Of a stretch of DNA of 55,275 nt, positions 19,173-27,123 are shown in pieces (position 1 is the first letter of the stretch; every line of letters begins with the position of its first letter). Origin of the DNA: Flavobacterium sp. (GTDB lineage: Bacteria > Bacteroidota > Bacteroidia > Flavobacteriales > Flavobacteriaceae); the NCBI RefSeq assembly GCF_028689845.1, contig NZ_JAQVCH010000020.1, forward strand, positions 1 to 55,275. The letters run 5' to 3'. Both the position numbers and the translations under genes were made by a program. Under the pieces are notes generated by a model that did not search any database, was not told where the DNA came from, and worked only from the letters and a program-made list of their open reading frames with translations.

Positions 19173-19598
19173 TTATCTTCTAAAGACATATATATAATCG
19201 ATGGGTTGACCATTATCAATTAACGTCACTTTTATCTTAAGTGTAGAACTGTTTAAAGTCATGATGGTATACACATTGCTTTGGCCATTTAGAGAGACAA
19301 GCAAGTTATTATCCGATTTTGTATAAGTGCCTAACACAATATCCGACTCACAAGTAGAACCGTCTTTATTAAAACTCACCTCTTTTAAAACGCCACCCGT
19401 ATTAAATTCCCAGTAATCTTTTTCACAACCTTCGGTATGCACATAAGGGTCTAACGCTTCTTGTCCACCCACAGAAAGTCCTGTTTGTGAAAAAAACCAT
19501 TTCCCTTCGATTGAGGCATTCTCATCATCGTTACTACAACCCGTTGTTGTCAAGCCGATTGCAAGCAGACCTAGACATAAAAACAGTACTTTTTTCAT
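19173..19598 (-). CDS. Lipocalin-like domain lipoprotein
   Basis: A 141-residue lipoprotein with lipobox TTTGC and acidic residues just after the Cys (SNDDE), close to the flavobacterial surface-export signal. The mature part has the pattern of the small lipocalin-like family of Bacteroidetes: IEGKWFFSQTG near the start, KDYWEFNTGGVLKEVSFNKDG in the middle and repeated beta strands (YTKSDNNLLVSLNGQ, YTIMTLNSSTLKIKV). Ligand and role are unknown. Convergent with the ether-lipid operon. Confidence 0.75.
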   Translation of the reverse strand: MKKVLFLCLGLLAIGLTTTGCSNDDENASIEGKWFFSQTGLSVGGQEALDPYVHTEGCEKDYWEFNTGGVLKEVSFNKDGSTCESDIVLGTYTKSDNNLLVSLNGQSNVYTIMTLNSSTLKIKVTLIDNGQPIDYIYVFRR

Positions 19599-19644
19599 TT
19601 AATTATTGTTTAAGTTTTTTGCAAATGTAAACTAATTTTTGAAT

Positions 19645-19914
19645 TTACAAATCCATTTTTCCAATAGCACAACTCACATACGATTTTGCTTTATTGCCCA
19701 ATGTATTGGATTCATTTTCCTCAGGATAACCCATTGTTTTTAAGGCCGAAACAACCTGAGCATAGGTCTCTTCTTTAGAATAAGAGATAAAAACGGTATT
19801 ATCTTCTACATTAATATTCACGTTGGAAACATCTTCCATCGTTTGTAGTTTTTTGGTGATGGTGTTGGCACATCCACCGCATTTTAAATTTTGAACTGTT
19901 ATTAAAGTATTCAT
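19645..19914 (-). CDS. Heavy-metal-associated (HMA) domain protein
   Basis: An 89-residue protein with a ferredoxin-like HMA fold and the metal-binding loop KCGGCANTI (CxxC at residues 12-15). The rest of the fold is visible as MEDVSNVNINVEDNTVFISY and VSALKTMGYP. A short tail contains a further Cys (SYVSCAIGKM). Such proteins carry Cu(I) or other soft metals. No P-type ATPase or copper regulator is next to it; the next genes upstream are the YeeE/YedE pair, 192 nt away. A -7 element TAACTTTG (19937-19944) lies 22 nt upstream of the start, so it probably has its own promoter. Confidence 0.9.
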   Translation of the reverse strand: MNTLITVQNLKCGGCANTITKKLQTMEDVSNVNINVEDNTVFISYSKEETYAQVVSALKTMGYPEENESNTLGNKAKSYVSCAIGKMDL

Positions 19915-20105
19915 TTTTTTAAATTTTATTATTTTACAAAGTTACATAATCAACTTAAAGTGCGTAAAACATTTAACTAATTGTGTTTTTGTTAGGAGTT
20001 CATTTCTATTTTAATGAAAGTAATACAAGCAGGAAAAATTATAAAATTAACATTAGCTCCTTTTTTATTTTTATCGAAGAAAATTAACATGGATAGCTTT
20101 CCATA

Positions 20106-20519
20106 TTAATGAGGCAATTTATTTTTGATTAATCCATATAAAAACGTGCCTACTAAAGCTCCAAATAGGATAAACGCCACGTTGTAAAACCCAGCACCTA
20201 AAAGAATAAAAACGGGCCCCGGACACGCTCCAACTAATGCCCAACCTAAACCAAACAAAATACCGCCAATCCAATATCGCACATTTCCAGGTTCTTTGTC
20301 GATGATGTCAATTGATTCACCATAAATATCTTTTAAATTAGATCGTTTGATCCATTGAATTCCGATAATTCCTGTTACAATCGCAGTTCCAATGATTCCA
20401 TACATGTGAAATGATTGAAAGTGAAACATCTCATAAATTCGGTACCAAGAAACGGCTTCCGTTTTGGTTAGTACAATTCCGAATAAAAAACCAACTACTA
20501 AATATTTTAGAAATTTCAT
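20106..20519 (-). CDS. YeeE/YedE-type sulfur transporter, second half (DUF6691-like)
   Basis: A 137-residue membrane protein with four helices and the motif WALVGACPGPVFILLGAG, which corresponds to the C-terminal conserved Cys block of full-length YeeE/YedE thiosulfate transporters. It starts 3 nt after the stop of the other half (20523-21071), so the two make one functional unit, presumably as a heterodimer in the inner membrane. Substrate is inferred as thiosulfate or another small sulfur species, from the family only. Confidence 0.88.
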   Translation of the reverse strand: MKFLKYLVVGFLFGIVLTKTEAVSWYRIYEMFHFQSFHMYGIIGTAIVTGIIGIQWIKRSNLKDIYGESIDIIDKEPGNVRYWIGGILFGLGWALVGACPGPVFILLGAGFYNVAFILFGALVGTFLYGLIKNKLPH

Positions 20520-20522
20520 AAC

Positions 20523-21071
20523 TTAAAAAAGGTAAGGTAAAATAAAATGAGCCATCACTAATCCGCCAATAAAAAACCCAATCACTGCTTTTAGTGAGGG
20601 GATTTGCAAATTACTCAATCCAGAAATGGCATGGCCAGACGTACAACCGCCAGCATACCGACTTCCGAATCCGATGAGTAAACCACCAACTATTAAAATA
20701 AAAATGGTTTTTGGCGAGGAGTTTTCAAATAATACATCGGGGACTAATTTTCCTTGCGGAGCATCAATATGCAAAAGAGCTAATTGTTCGATTGTTTTCG
20801 GATTTAAATCCACATTCGAATCGTCATGCAAAAAGTGAACGGCTACAAATCCGCCTAACATCGCTCCTGCTACTACAACTAAATTCCATCGTTGCGATTT
20901 CCAATCCCAATCAAAAAAAGGCAATAACCGTCCTAAACCGCTCATCGCACAAAGCGAACGCAAATTAGAAGACATGCCAAATGTTTTTCCGAAATAGGTT
21001 AAAGTAAGCATGATAATCCCGATTAAAAATCCGGAAATAGACCAATGCCAAGTCTGAGAAAGAAACTCCAT
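20523..21071 (-). CDS. YeeE/YedE-type sulfur transporter, first half
   Basis: A 182-residue inner-membrane protein with the motif YAGGCTSGHAISGLS, the conserved Cys site of YeeE/YedE, followed by a C-terminal helix pair. The protein is about half the size of E. coli YeeE; the remaining half is encoded by the next gene. The start is taken at the ATG at 21071 (MEFLSQTWHW). An upstream in-frame ATG at 21098 overlaps the -7 promoter element (21088-21095) and cannot be used from that promoter. Bacteroidetes often pair such half-size genes with sulfurtransferases or persulfide dioxygenases; none is seen here. Confidence 0.88.
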   Translation of the reverse strand: MEFLSQTWHWSISGFLIGIIMLTLTYFGKTFGMSSNLRSLCAMSGLGRLLPFFDWDWKSQRWNLVVVAGAMLGGFVAVHFLHDDSNVDLNPKTIEQLALLHIDAPQGKLVPDVLFENSSPKTIFILIVGGLLIGFGSRYAGGCTSGHAISGLSNLQIPSLKAVIGFFIGGLVMAHFILPYLF

Positions 21072-21087
21072 AGAAAAAAAATTTTTA

Positions 21088-21118
21088 CAAAAATACATTT
21101 TGAAAAGCGTTATTACAA
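21088..21118 (-). promoter_or_regulatory. Promoter of the YeeE/YedE pair
   Basis: Minus-strand TTG (21116-21118), 20-nt spacer, TATTTTTG (21088-21095). It fixes the translation start at 21071. Confidence 0.65.
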
Positions 21119-21181
21119 ATCGAATGATGGTCGTGTAATAGAAAAAACTTTTACCTTTGACTATTATTTGAAATTAATTGT

Positions 21182-21643
21182 ATGAAATTTTTAAAATATC
21201 TCTTTCTCGGATTCCTTTTCTTGGCTATTTTTTCGTGTGGCGGCATCAAAAACACCATTAAAAATATTGACAACACGGCTCCTACACCACTGTTAAAAAA
21301 AGACAATTCGTTTGTGATAACCCAAATGAGTCCCGATGCCAAATATGGGTATAATCAAGATTATCCGATTAATATTTTCTTTCGCAGTACGAGCAATGAC
21401 TCGATCAACCAAGAACGTTTTTTAAATGCGTTGGCGGGGCCAAAAGGAGAAAAGCTCTTCTATAAAAAAGTGGAAAGTTGCTGTCCGTTTCCAACAAAAC
21501 AAAGTGCAATTGGTGCGGGATTACTTGATGTTTATCAAGTCAATTGGCTGGGTTGTCCAAAACCGCTTCTCCTCTATTTCAATATTTATGAAAAAGGAAT
21601 CTTGTACATTCCACAAGGCTTAACGGCCAAAAAAGCAGAGTAA
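21182..21643 (+). CDS. Small lipoprotein of unknown function upstream of kdsA
   Basis: A 153-residue lipoprotein (signal MKFLKYLFLGFLFLAIFSC, Cys19) without acidic residues after the Cys, so probably periplasmic-facing. The mature part shows MSPDAKYGYNQDYPINI, a Cys pair in VESCCPFPTK and an end block YFNIYEKGILYIPQGL. I recognise no domain. A -7 element (TACCTTTG, 21152-21159) lies upstream. It precedes kdsA by 58 nt; databases sometimes carry over the KDO8P synthase name to such neighbours, which the sequence does not support. Confidence 0.8.
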   Translation: MKFLKYLFLGFLFLAIFSCGGIKNTIKNIDNTAPTPLLKKDNSFVITQMSPDAKYGYNQDYPINIFFRSTSNDSINQERFLNALAGPKGEKLFYKKVESCCPFPTKQSAIGAGLLDVYQVNWLGCPKPLLLYFNIYEKGILYIPQGLTAKKAE

Positions 21644-21653
21644 CAATTGTTAC
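21640..21653. promoter_or_regulatory. 14-bp perfect palindrome upstream of kdsA
   Basis: GTAACAATTGTTAC begins at the stop codon of the lipoprotein gene and ends 22 nt before the kdsA -7 element TACTTTTG (21676-21683). It could be an operator, but no regulator is known for it. Confidence 0.35.
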
Positions 21654-21701
21654 CTAATGATTGTCAAAATAATCGTACTTTTGCACTTTAATTCAAGATA
21701 A

Positions 21702-22520
21702 ATGAAAATTACCAATATACCACAAATTAAACATACCGATAGCGGAAACTTCTTTGTTTTAGCAGGGCCTTGTGCCATAGAAGGAGAAGAAATGGCATTG
21801 CGAATAGCAGAAAAATTAGTTCAAATTACCGATAAATTAGCGATTCCTTATGTTTTTAAAGGGTCGTTTAAAAAAGCGAATCGTTCTAGAATAGATAGTT
21901 TTTCGGGTATTGGTGATGAAAAAGCTTTAAAAATCTTACAAAAAGTATCACAAACTTTTGGCATTCCAACCGTGACCGATATTCACACCAATGAAGATGC
22001 TGCGATGGCTGCTGAATATGTTGATATTTTACAAATTCCTGCCTTTTTGGTTCGGCAAACCGATTTAGTAGTCGCTGCTGCCAAAACAGGCAAAACGGTC
22101 AACTTGAAAAAAGGCCAATTTATGAGTCCAGAAAGCATGAAACATGCCGTTCAAAAAGTATTGGATTGCCAAAACGAAAATGTGATGGTCACTGATAGAG
22201 GTTCGATGTTTGGTTATCAAGATATGATTGTAGATTTTAGAGGAATTCCCACCATGAAAGAATTTGCTACTACGGTTTTAGATGTCACACATTCGTTGCA
22301 ACAACCCAATCAAATGTCGGGTGTAACGGGCGGTCGTCCGGATATGATAGAAACCATAGCCAAAGCTGGAATTGTTACGGGTGTAGATGGTATTTTTATC
22401 GAAACGCACTTTGACCCAGCCAATGCCAAAAGTGATGGAGCCAACATGCTTCACTTGGATTATTTTGAATCCTTGATGACGAAATTGGTGGCAATCCGCA
22501 AAACAATTAATCAATTCTAA
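21702..22520 (+). CDS. kdsA: 3-deoxy-8-phosphooctulonate synthase
   Basis: KdsA condenses phosphoenolpyruvate with arabinose 5-phosphate to KDO 8-phosphate, an early step of the lipopolysaccharide inner core. The 272-residue length and motifs fit: LAGPCAIEGEE, FKGSFKKANRSRIDSFSG, TDIHTNEDA, KKGQFMSPE, TDRGSMFGYQD and the C-terminal ETHFDPANAKSDG. It has its own -7 element (21676-21683) and is followed 14 nt later by an envelope protein gene. Confidence 0.97.
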   Translation: MKITNIPQIKHTDSGNFFVLAGPCAIEGEEMALRIAEKLVQITDKLAIPYVFKGSFKKANRSRIDSFSGIGDEKALKILQKVSQTFGIPTVTDIHTNEDAAMAAEYVDILQIPAFLVRQTDLVVAAAKTGKTVNLKKGQFMSPESMKHAVQKVLDCQNENVMVTDRGSMFGYQDMIVDFRGIPTMKEFATTVLDVTHSLQQPNQMSGVTGGRPDMIETIAKAGIVTGVDGIFIETHFDPANAKSDGANMLHLDYFESLMTKLVAIRKTINQF

Positions 22521-22534
22521 ATTTATATTACACC

Positions 22535-23380
22535 GTGAAAAATCAATCATTTCTGATTGCGTTCTTTTTTTGTGTTTTTTTTCAACAGCTTTCAGCCCAA
22601 GATACTTTGGTTTCGCCAGAAAAATACACTGCTCATAACAAAGGTAAATTTTATGTTTTTTGGGGTGGAAACCGCGGTTATTTTACCAATTCTGATATTC
22701 ATTTTACGGGAGACAATCATGATTTCACGCTGTCTGATGTTCCCGCACATGACAAACCCAAAGGCTGGCATGTTGATTATATTTCGCCAGGTCGAATGAC
22801 GATTCCGCAAACTAATTTTAGAATGGGTTATTTTATTACCGATAAATATAACATTTCGGTTGGTGTAGACCACATGAAATATGTGATGTACCAAGACCGC
22901 ACGGTTGGTATTGATGGTTATTATCCGAATGAAGGAACCTATGGCGAACAGTTGCCCAACAACCAAGTTTATTTAACCGAAGAGTTTTTAACGTTTGAAC
23001 ATACCGATGGTTTGAATTATGTAAACAGTGAAATTTCACGCGTGGATGATATTTCAAAATTATTTCGTTTACCTAATACCGATAAGTTTCAAATAAATTT
23101 AACCGAAGGAGTTGGAGCTGGAGTTTTATATCCAAAATCTAATGTACAACTATTTGGAGCCAATCGGTATGATGAATTTCATATTGCGGGATTTGGAATG
23201 AGTGCCAAAGCCGGATTGAATTTTACGTTTTTTAAACACTTTTTTATTCAAACCGAATTAAAAGGCGGTTATATTAATATGAGCGACATTCGAACTTCTC
23301 CGAACTCAAACGACAGAGCTTCACAAGATTTTTGGTTTATGGAAACCGTGATTGCTTTTGGTGGAATTTTTAGGATTTAG
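22535..23380 (+). CDS. Exported envelope protein of unknown function (beta-barrel-like)
   Basis: A 281-residue protein with a signal peptide (FLIAFFFCVFFQQLSAQ) and a GTG start (22535), 14 nt after kdsA. The mature part is rich in aromatic beta-strand patterns (KFYVFWGGNRGYF, NFRMGYFITDKYNISVGVDHMKYV, KAGLNFTFFKHFFIQTELKGGYI) and ends in IAFGGIFRI, a terminal Phe-x-Ile typical of outer-membrane barrels. I know the type as a widespread Bacteroidetes hypothetical. Co-transcription with kdsA is likely, and a strong terminator follows. Confidence 0.82.
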   Translation: MKNQSFLIAFFFCVFFQQLSAQDTLVSPEKYTAHNKGKFYVFWGGNRGYFTNSDIHFTGDNHDFTLSDVPAHDKPKGWHVDYISPGRMTIPQTNFRMGYFITDKYNISVGVDHMKYVMYQDRTVGIDGYYPNEGTYGEQLPNNQVYLTEEFLTFEHTDGLNYVNSEISRVDDISKLFRLPNTDKFQINLTEGVGAGVLYPKSNVQLFGANRYDEFHIAGFGMSAKAGLNFTFFKHFFIQTELKGGYINMSDIRTSPNSNDRASQDFWFMETVIAFGGIFRI

Positions 23381-23402
23381 CCAACCCTTTCTTTATAAAA
23401 TT

Positions 23403-23434
23403 AAAACACAACCGTCATGGTTGTGTTTTTTTTT
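23403..23434 (+). terminator. Strong terminator after the kdsA operon
   Basis: Perfect 11-bp stem AAAACACAACC / GGTTGTGTTTT with a 5-nt loop, then a T run. Confidence 0.92.
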
Positions 23435-23733
23435 ATGTCAAATAGTGAAATAAAATGAATCGACAACCGCTTACTTTTGAAAGTTAAAATACAACTTCGA
23501 ACACTAAAGAGAAGCGTTCCGACATCAAAGTCTTAGCTCTTTTTAAAGTTAGTTTAAATCTAAAAATATGATTTATCCAATTTTTCATATTCTTTTATTT
23601 ACTATATTCGTGTTGAAGTAATAAAAAAGTGTATCAAGTTGATAAGGATTAGGAGTTAAACGACACGCTAAACAACACCTGCAAAATTGAACATTCAGAA
23701 GAACAAAACTTTGAATTGTACATTTAGACAAAT
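23435..23733. other. About 300 bases without a recognisable gene
   Basis: AT-rich sequence between the kdsA-operon terminator and a small frameshifted gene. No ORF of conserved type, tRNA or consensus promoter with both boxes was seen. Confidence 0.5.
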
Positions 23734-23986
23734 ATGGAATTAACAGAGAAACTAGTATCAGAATTACAAACGCAGCTGAAAATTGGAAGCTTTAGAAGTA
23801 TTCATTTTAACGGTGAATTTATTGGACATGAAGAAGATGAACTTTCTGAAGATGTTGCTGATAACAAAATATTTAGAGGAGTGTTTTCATCGTTTAGAAA
23901 CTTTTGAAAAATTCTTTTATGTACCAAGTCATCCAAAAATAGCAATTAGTCCAATTGGAATTTATAGAGAAGTACTATTTGAATGA
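23734..23986 (+). pseudogene. Small orphan gene, frameshifted
   Basis: An ATG at 23734 opens a frame reading MELTEKLVSELQTQLK...DVADNK, which then goes to a premature stop. Dropping one A from AAAA at 23866-23869 joins it to a frame reading KYLEECFHRLETFEKFFYVP...GIYREVLFE with a stop at 23986. The restored protein would be about 84 residues, acidic, soluble, of no family I recognise. The longer open frame starting at 23783 in the second register is an artefact of this shift. It may be a decayed gene or a sequence error. Confidence 0.55.
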
Positions 23987-24135
23987 AAACGTTGCTAAAT
24001 ACCGTATATAAGCTATGGCTTGTTGAGTCCCAGCTTGGAAAATCATCACGAATTTTCTATCTGTGATTTATTTGCTAACTTTATTACTTAAGCACACAAC
24101 TAATTCTATACAAACCGCCAACTAAAACTCAAACT

Positions 24136-24546
24136 ATGCCACGATATGATCCTATTTCTGAATCTAATGTGTTATCAAAGAAGGAGAAACGAATTCAAAA
24201 ATCTACCAATTTCTTTTTAATTATAGGTTTGATAGATCTTGTTTTATTGATTTTTAAACCAATTAGAGCGTACCATTTTGTTAATTTTCCAAATACTCAT
24301 TTCATTGGAGTTGTACTTCTATTCGTTATAGTATTCTTTAGAATAAACCAAGCTATGAATGAGGGTAAAAACCCTGAAATGGAAGCTTCAAGAGCATGGA
24401 GACAAGGTCACGATATGATGGGAGCTTATGATTTTATTGGCCCAGGACCAGATTATTCTAACAAAAAATATAACATTATGTATTATGTTGGGGTAATTAT
24501 ATCCTTTGGTTTAATGTTGATTTCACTGTTTAAAACCTTTAGTTAA
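24136..24546 (+). CDS. Small membrane protein of unknown function
   Basis: A 136-residue protein with three predicted membrane helices: FFLIIGLIDLVLLIF, FIGVVLLFVIVFF and YYVGVIISFGLMLISLF. Between the second and third is a conserved-looking stretch MEASRAWRQGHDMMGAYDFIGPGP. Start ATG at 24136; no promoter consensus is evident upstream. No partner gene is obvious, and its neighbours on both sides are small unrelated genes. Confidence 0.65.
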   Translation: MPRYDPISESNVLSKKEKRIQKSTNFFLIIGLIDLVLLIFKPIRAYHFVNFPNTHFIGVVLLFVIVFFRINQAMNEGKNPEMEASRAWRQGHDMMGAYDFIGPGPDYSNKKYNIMYYVGVIISFGLMLISLFKTFS

Positions 24547-24656
24547 GAAATCCTAAACTACAATAAACTTTAGTAAATCAACTAGACATCCTCACGACAC
24601 CAACATCAGAAATAGTCAACTAATTTGAAAAAAAATAAATTGTTTAAACATTTTAA

Positions 24657-24687
24657 TTGATATTGTTAGTAATCCTAACTATATTTG
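24657..24687 (+). promoter_or_regulatory. Promoter and probable operator of the DUF2024-MarR operon
   Basis: TTG (24657-24659), 20-nt spacer, TATATTTG (24680-24687). Between the two boxes lies GTTAG-TAATC-CTAAC (24665-24679), a perfect 5-bp inverted repeat with a 5-nt spacer, placed where a bound MarR dimer would block RNA polymerase. Confidence 0.55.
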
Positions 24688-24789
24688 TAGTAATATTAAT
24701 GTCAAACAATTAAGATAGTATAAACTTTGTTTTGCAACAAATCTTGTTTCAAGAGGACGGAGCAACGCAACTTAAAACAACCAATAGCC

Positions 24790-25053
24790 ATGAAAGTAAC
24801 AGTTTGGGACACCTACGTAACAAAAAAAGATGGAACAATAATGCATTTTGACATTGTTGCTCCTGAAACAGAAAAAGAGACCATAGTAATCCATAACTAC
24901 GGAAAAGAATATTTAAAAAGCAAAGGTCAAAGCGGACAACCTTTAACGGCAACTGAATGTAGAAGGTGTCATGTTAGAGAAGTTGAACCGCAATGGGAAG
25001 CAGACATTAAGAATCAAGGCTATTTTATTATAGAAATGGAAAATTGTAATTAA
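24790..25053 (+). CDS. DUF2024 family protein
   Basis: An 87-residue soluble protein (MKVTVWDTYVTKKDGTIMHFDIV...) of the DUF2024 type, whose role is unknown. It carries a CxxCH motif (ECRRCH) near residues 59-63 but no signal peptide, so haem attachment is unlikely and a metal or redox role for the Cys pair is only a guess. I use the ATG at 24790; frames that start upstream use non-AUG codons. The stop overlaps the start of the MarR gene by one base (TAATG), so the two are translationally coupled. Confidence 0.85.
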   Translation: MKVTVWDTYVTKKDGTIMHFDIVAPETEKETIVIHNYGKEYLKSKGQSGQPLTATECRRCHVREVEPQWEADIKNQGYFIIEMENCN

Positions 25054-25661
25054 TGAAAAAATCAGTTTTTGATTTAAACCATCAGAACTCGAGCATTGAA
25101 AGTAAGATTGTTGCGTCATTAGAAAGAATTTCACAAGCGTTTAGAGTGCTGCTTTGGAATGAAAGTAAAGAATTTTCATTAAGTCCAATCCAAGTGCAAG
25201 TGCTTATCTTTTTATTACATCATTCAGACCAAAAGAGGAAAGTAAGCTATTTGGCAAGTGAATTTAATATGACAAAGGCAACTATCAGCGACACCATTAA
25301 AACACTTGAACAAAAACTACTCATCAAAAAAGAATTCGAGCCACACGACACCAGAAGTTACATAATCCAATTAACAGAAAAAGGAAAAGATTTTGCCGAG
25401 CAGACCGCTTTGTTTGCCAAACAAATCGAGGTTCCAATTGATCAATTACAGTCCAAAGACAAAGAAAATTTATTACTAAGTTTGCTAGACATTATTCATT
25501 ATTTGAATAAATCGGGAATTATTACCATTCAAAGAATGTGCTTTACTTGCCGTTATTATGAGGCAAACAAAAACGGACAAGAACACTTTTGTGGACTTTT
25601 AAACACTAAACTCACAGACTCCGAATTACGCATTGATTGTGCAGAACATTTCCAAAAATAA
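25053..25661 (+). CDS. MarR-family transcriptional regulator with a four-cysteine C-terminal extension
   Basis: A 202-residue protein. Residues about 20-140 form a MarR winged helix: LSPIQVQVLIFLLHH, then the recognition-helix block VSYLASEFNMTKATISDTIKTLEQKLLIKK, and the wing EPHDTRSYIIQLTEKG. After the dimerization helix comes an extension absent from ordinary MarR proteins, with Cys163, Cys166, Cys180 and Cys196 (C-x2-C-x13-C-x15-C; MCFTCRYYEAN, HFCGLL, RIDCAEH). Four such cysteines could hold zinc or an iron-sulfur cluster and sense metal, redox state or electrophiles (inference). It is coupled to DUF2024 and probably autoregulated through the inverted repeat at 24665-24679. Confidence 0.88.
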   Translation: MKKSVFDLNHQNSSIESKIVASLERISQAFRVLLWNESKEFSLSPIQVQVLIFLLHHSDQKRKVSYLASEFNMTKATISDTIKTLEQKLLIKKEFEPHDTRSYIIQLTEKGKDFAEQTALFAKQIEVPIDQLQSKDKENLLLSLLDIIHYLNKSGIITIQRMCFTCRYYEANKNGQEHFCGLLNTKLTDSELRIDCAEHFQK

Positions 25662-26012
25662 ACAAGAACAAATCGAGTAAAACAATGGCCTCTTCAATAA
25701 TCAAAGTAAAAATCTATCGGCCTACTATTTGAAATTTAGCAAAGAAATCTTTCATTCTTACCTCAACTTTGCCTATTGTACTGTGTTGACTTTAAAGCAT
25801 TACCTCACCAAAAAAAAGTGATCTAATTTTATATTAAAATGAATACGACTCGTTAAATCTTCATTTTAAAACCAATTATTAAAGTCTGTATCCAAAAAAA
25901 AACAACAGTCTAAAAATAGTGAAAAATTCAAATTTCAGTAGTTTAAAGTAATTTTCTTACGATTCAATTGATTTTTTTAATAACTTGCTTTTTAATTAAA
26001 AAATAGAAACCT
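25662..26012. other. 350 bases without a recognisable gene
   Basis: AT-rich spacer between the MarR gene and the GEVED protein. The only structure I see is a 10-bp inverted repeat TTAAAATGAA / TTCATTTTAA (25834-25843, 25860-25869) with a 16-nt loop and no T tract; significance doubtful. Confidence 0.45.
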
Positions 26013-26813
26013 ATGAAAAAAATTACTTTAGCACTTGTTTTACTAACTTTTAGTGTACAAGCACAAGATTTTCCGAGTCCGTATTGCGATATTGAAGATA
26101 CTTCCGTTGAAGAAATTTCCTTAATTACATTTGGCGAAACTACCATCAGTAATTCAGATTACGATAACATTTTAGTCGATAAAACGTCTACAATTGTAGC
26201 TATTACACAAGGTGAAACGCTCACAATGGTAGTCAAAGGAAATACGTATGGCGAATTTGATACTAATATTGTGGCCTTTATCGATTGGAATCAAAACAAT
26301 ACCTTAGATGATGAAGGTGAAGTTTACGAAATTGGTACCATTTCAAATTCTACTGGAGAAGATGAAATTTCGGTGAGTATGGCTATTACCGCTCCAACAG
26401 ATGCCGTTTCTGGACAAACGCGTATCCGAATTACAAAAGTATATACTGATCCCGAATCAGTTGCCACTATAAATCCGTGTGAAATCGCCATGGATATCGA
26501 AGGTTATGGTGTTTTTCCGGGTTACGGACAAGCCATTGATTTCACTTTAGATGTCGCAGTTTTAGGAGTAGAAAAGTTTGATGTCAGTGCTTTATCGGTA
26601 TATCCAGTGCCAACGCGAGATTGGTTGAACATCAACTACAAATCGGAGCTAAATGCGGTAACGATTTATAACCTTTTAGGTCAACCCGTTTATGCTCAAG
26701 ATACCGCTTCTACTGATGTTCATGTAGATTTATCAAGCCTTAGTTCAGGAGTTTATATTGTGAAATTGCTTTCTGAAGACGGACAACACAGCTTCCGAAT
26801 TTTAAAGGAATAA
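26013..26813 (+). CDS. Secreted GEVED-domain protein with T9SS sorting tail
   Basis: A 266-residue protein: signal peptide (MKKITLALVLLTFSVQAQ), an N-terminal Cys-containing stretch (SPYCDIEDTSVEEIS), a GEVED-type beta domain around FIDWNQNNTLDDEGEVYEIG with its SGQTRIRITK strand, and a T9SS type A sorting domain from about residue 190 (VYPVPTRDWLNI, VTIYNLLGQPVY, GVYIVKLLS). GEVED domains occur in secreted Bacteroidetes enzymes and adhesins, usually as an accessory module; here it is essentially the whole protein, so it may be a small surface or matrix protein. Monocistronic with a terminator 28 nt after the stop. Confidence 0.87.
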   Translation: MKKITLALVLLTFSVQAQDFPSPYCDIEDTSVEEISLITFGETTISNSDYDNILVDKTSTIVAITQGETLTMVVKGNTYGEFDTNIVAFIDWNQNNTLDDEGEVYEIGTISNSTGEDEISVSMAITAPTDAVSGQTRIRITKVYTDPESVATINPCEIAMDIEGYGVFPGYGQAIDFTLDVAVLGVEKFDVSALSVYPVPTRDWLNINYKSELNAVTIYNLLGQPVYAQDTASTDVHVDLSSLSSGVYIVKLLSEDGQHSFRILKE

Positions 26814-26841
26814 ATTTAATACAGATTTTAATAGTTAATTT

Positions 26842-26876
26842 AAGAGGAGTAATGATTTTCATTATTCCTCTTTTTA
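26842..26876 (+). terminator. Terminator after the GEVED gene
   Basis: 14-bp stem AAGAGGAGTAATGA / TCATTATTCCTCTT (one G-T pair), 3-nt loop, then T5. The remainder of 26877-27063 shows nothing else. Confidence 0.9.
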
Positions 26877-27063
26877 TTATAAGGAATTTCAAGATGAATA
26901 CCTTTCGAACCATCTAAAATAGCATGCTAATTATTAAAAAAATGCTCCTTTTTATGTGGTCGAAAGTTCGTTTTTAAAAGCATTTCAACAAATACGCTAA
27001 AACCAATCGCTTGTACTTATTACTGAAAATACAAGTTCAATAATAAATTAATCTTCCTGCTTT

Positions 27064-27071
27064 TAGTTTTG
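27064..27071 (+). promoter_or_regulatory. -7 element upstream of the SGNH/PKD gene
   Basis: TAGTTTTG matches TAnnTTTG, 52 nt before the ATG; no TTG at the usual distance. Confidence 0.4.
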
Positions 27072-27123
27072 CAAAAAAACAAAAAGTTTAGATTATCTTA
27101 GTTCCCTAAAATAATTCCTCGCA

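Noticed and set aside
24966..24980. CxxCH motif in DUF2024 as a c-type haem site
   Set aside because: The protein has no signal peptide and is cytosolic, where haem c attachment does not occur.
25834..25869. 10-bp inverted repeat after the MarR gene as a terminator
   Set aside because: The stem is almost all A-T, the loop is 16 nt and no T tract follows; it is 170 nt past the gene.
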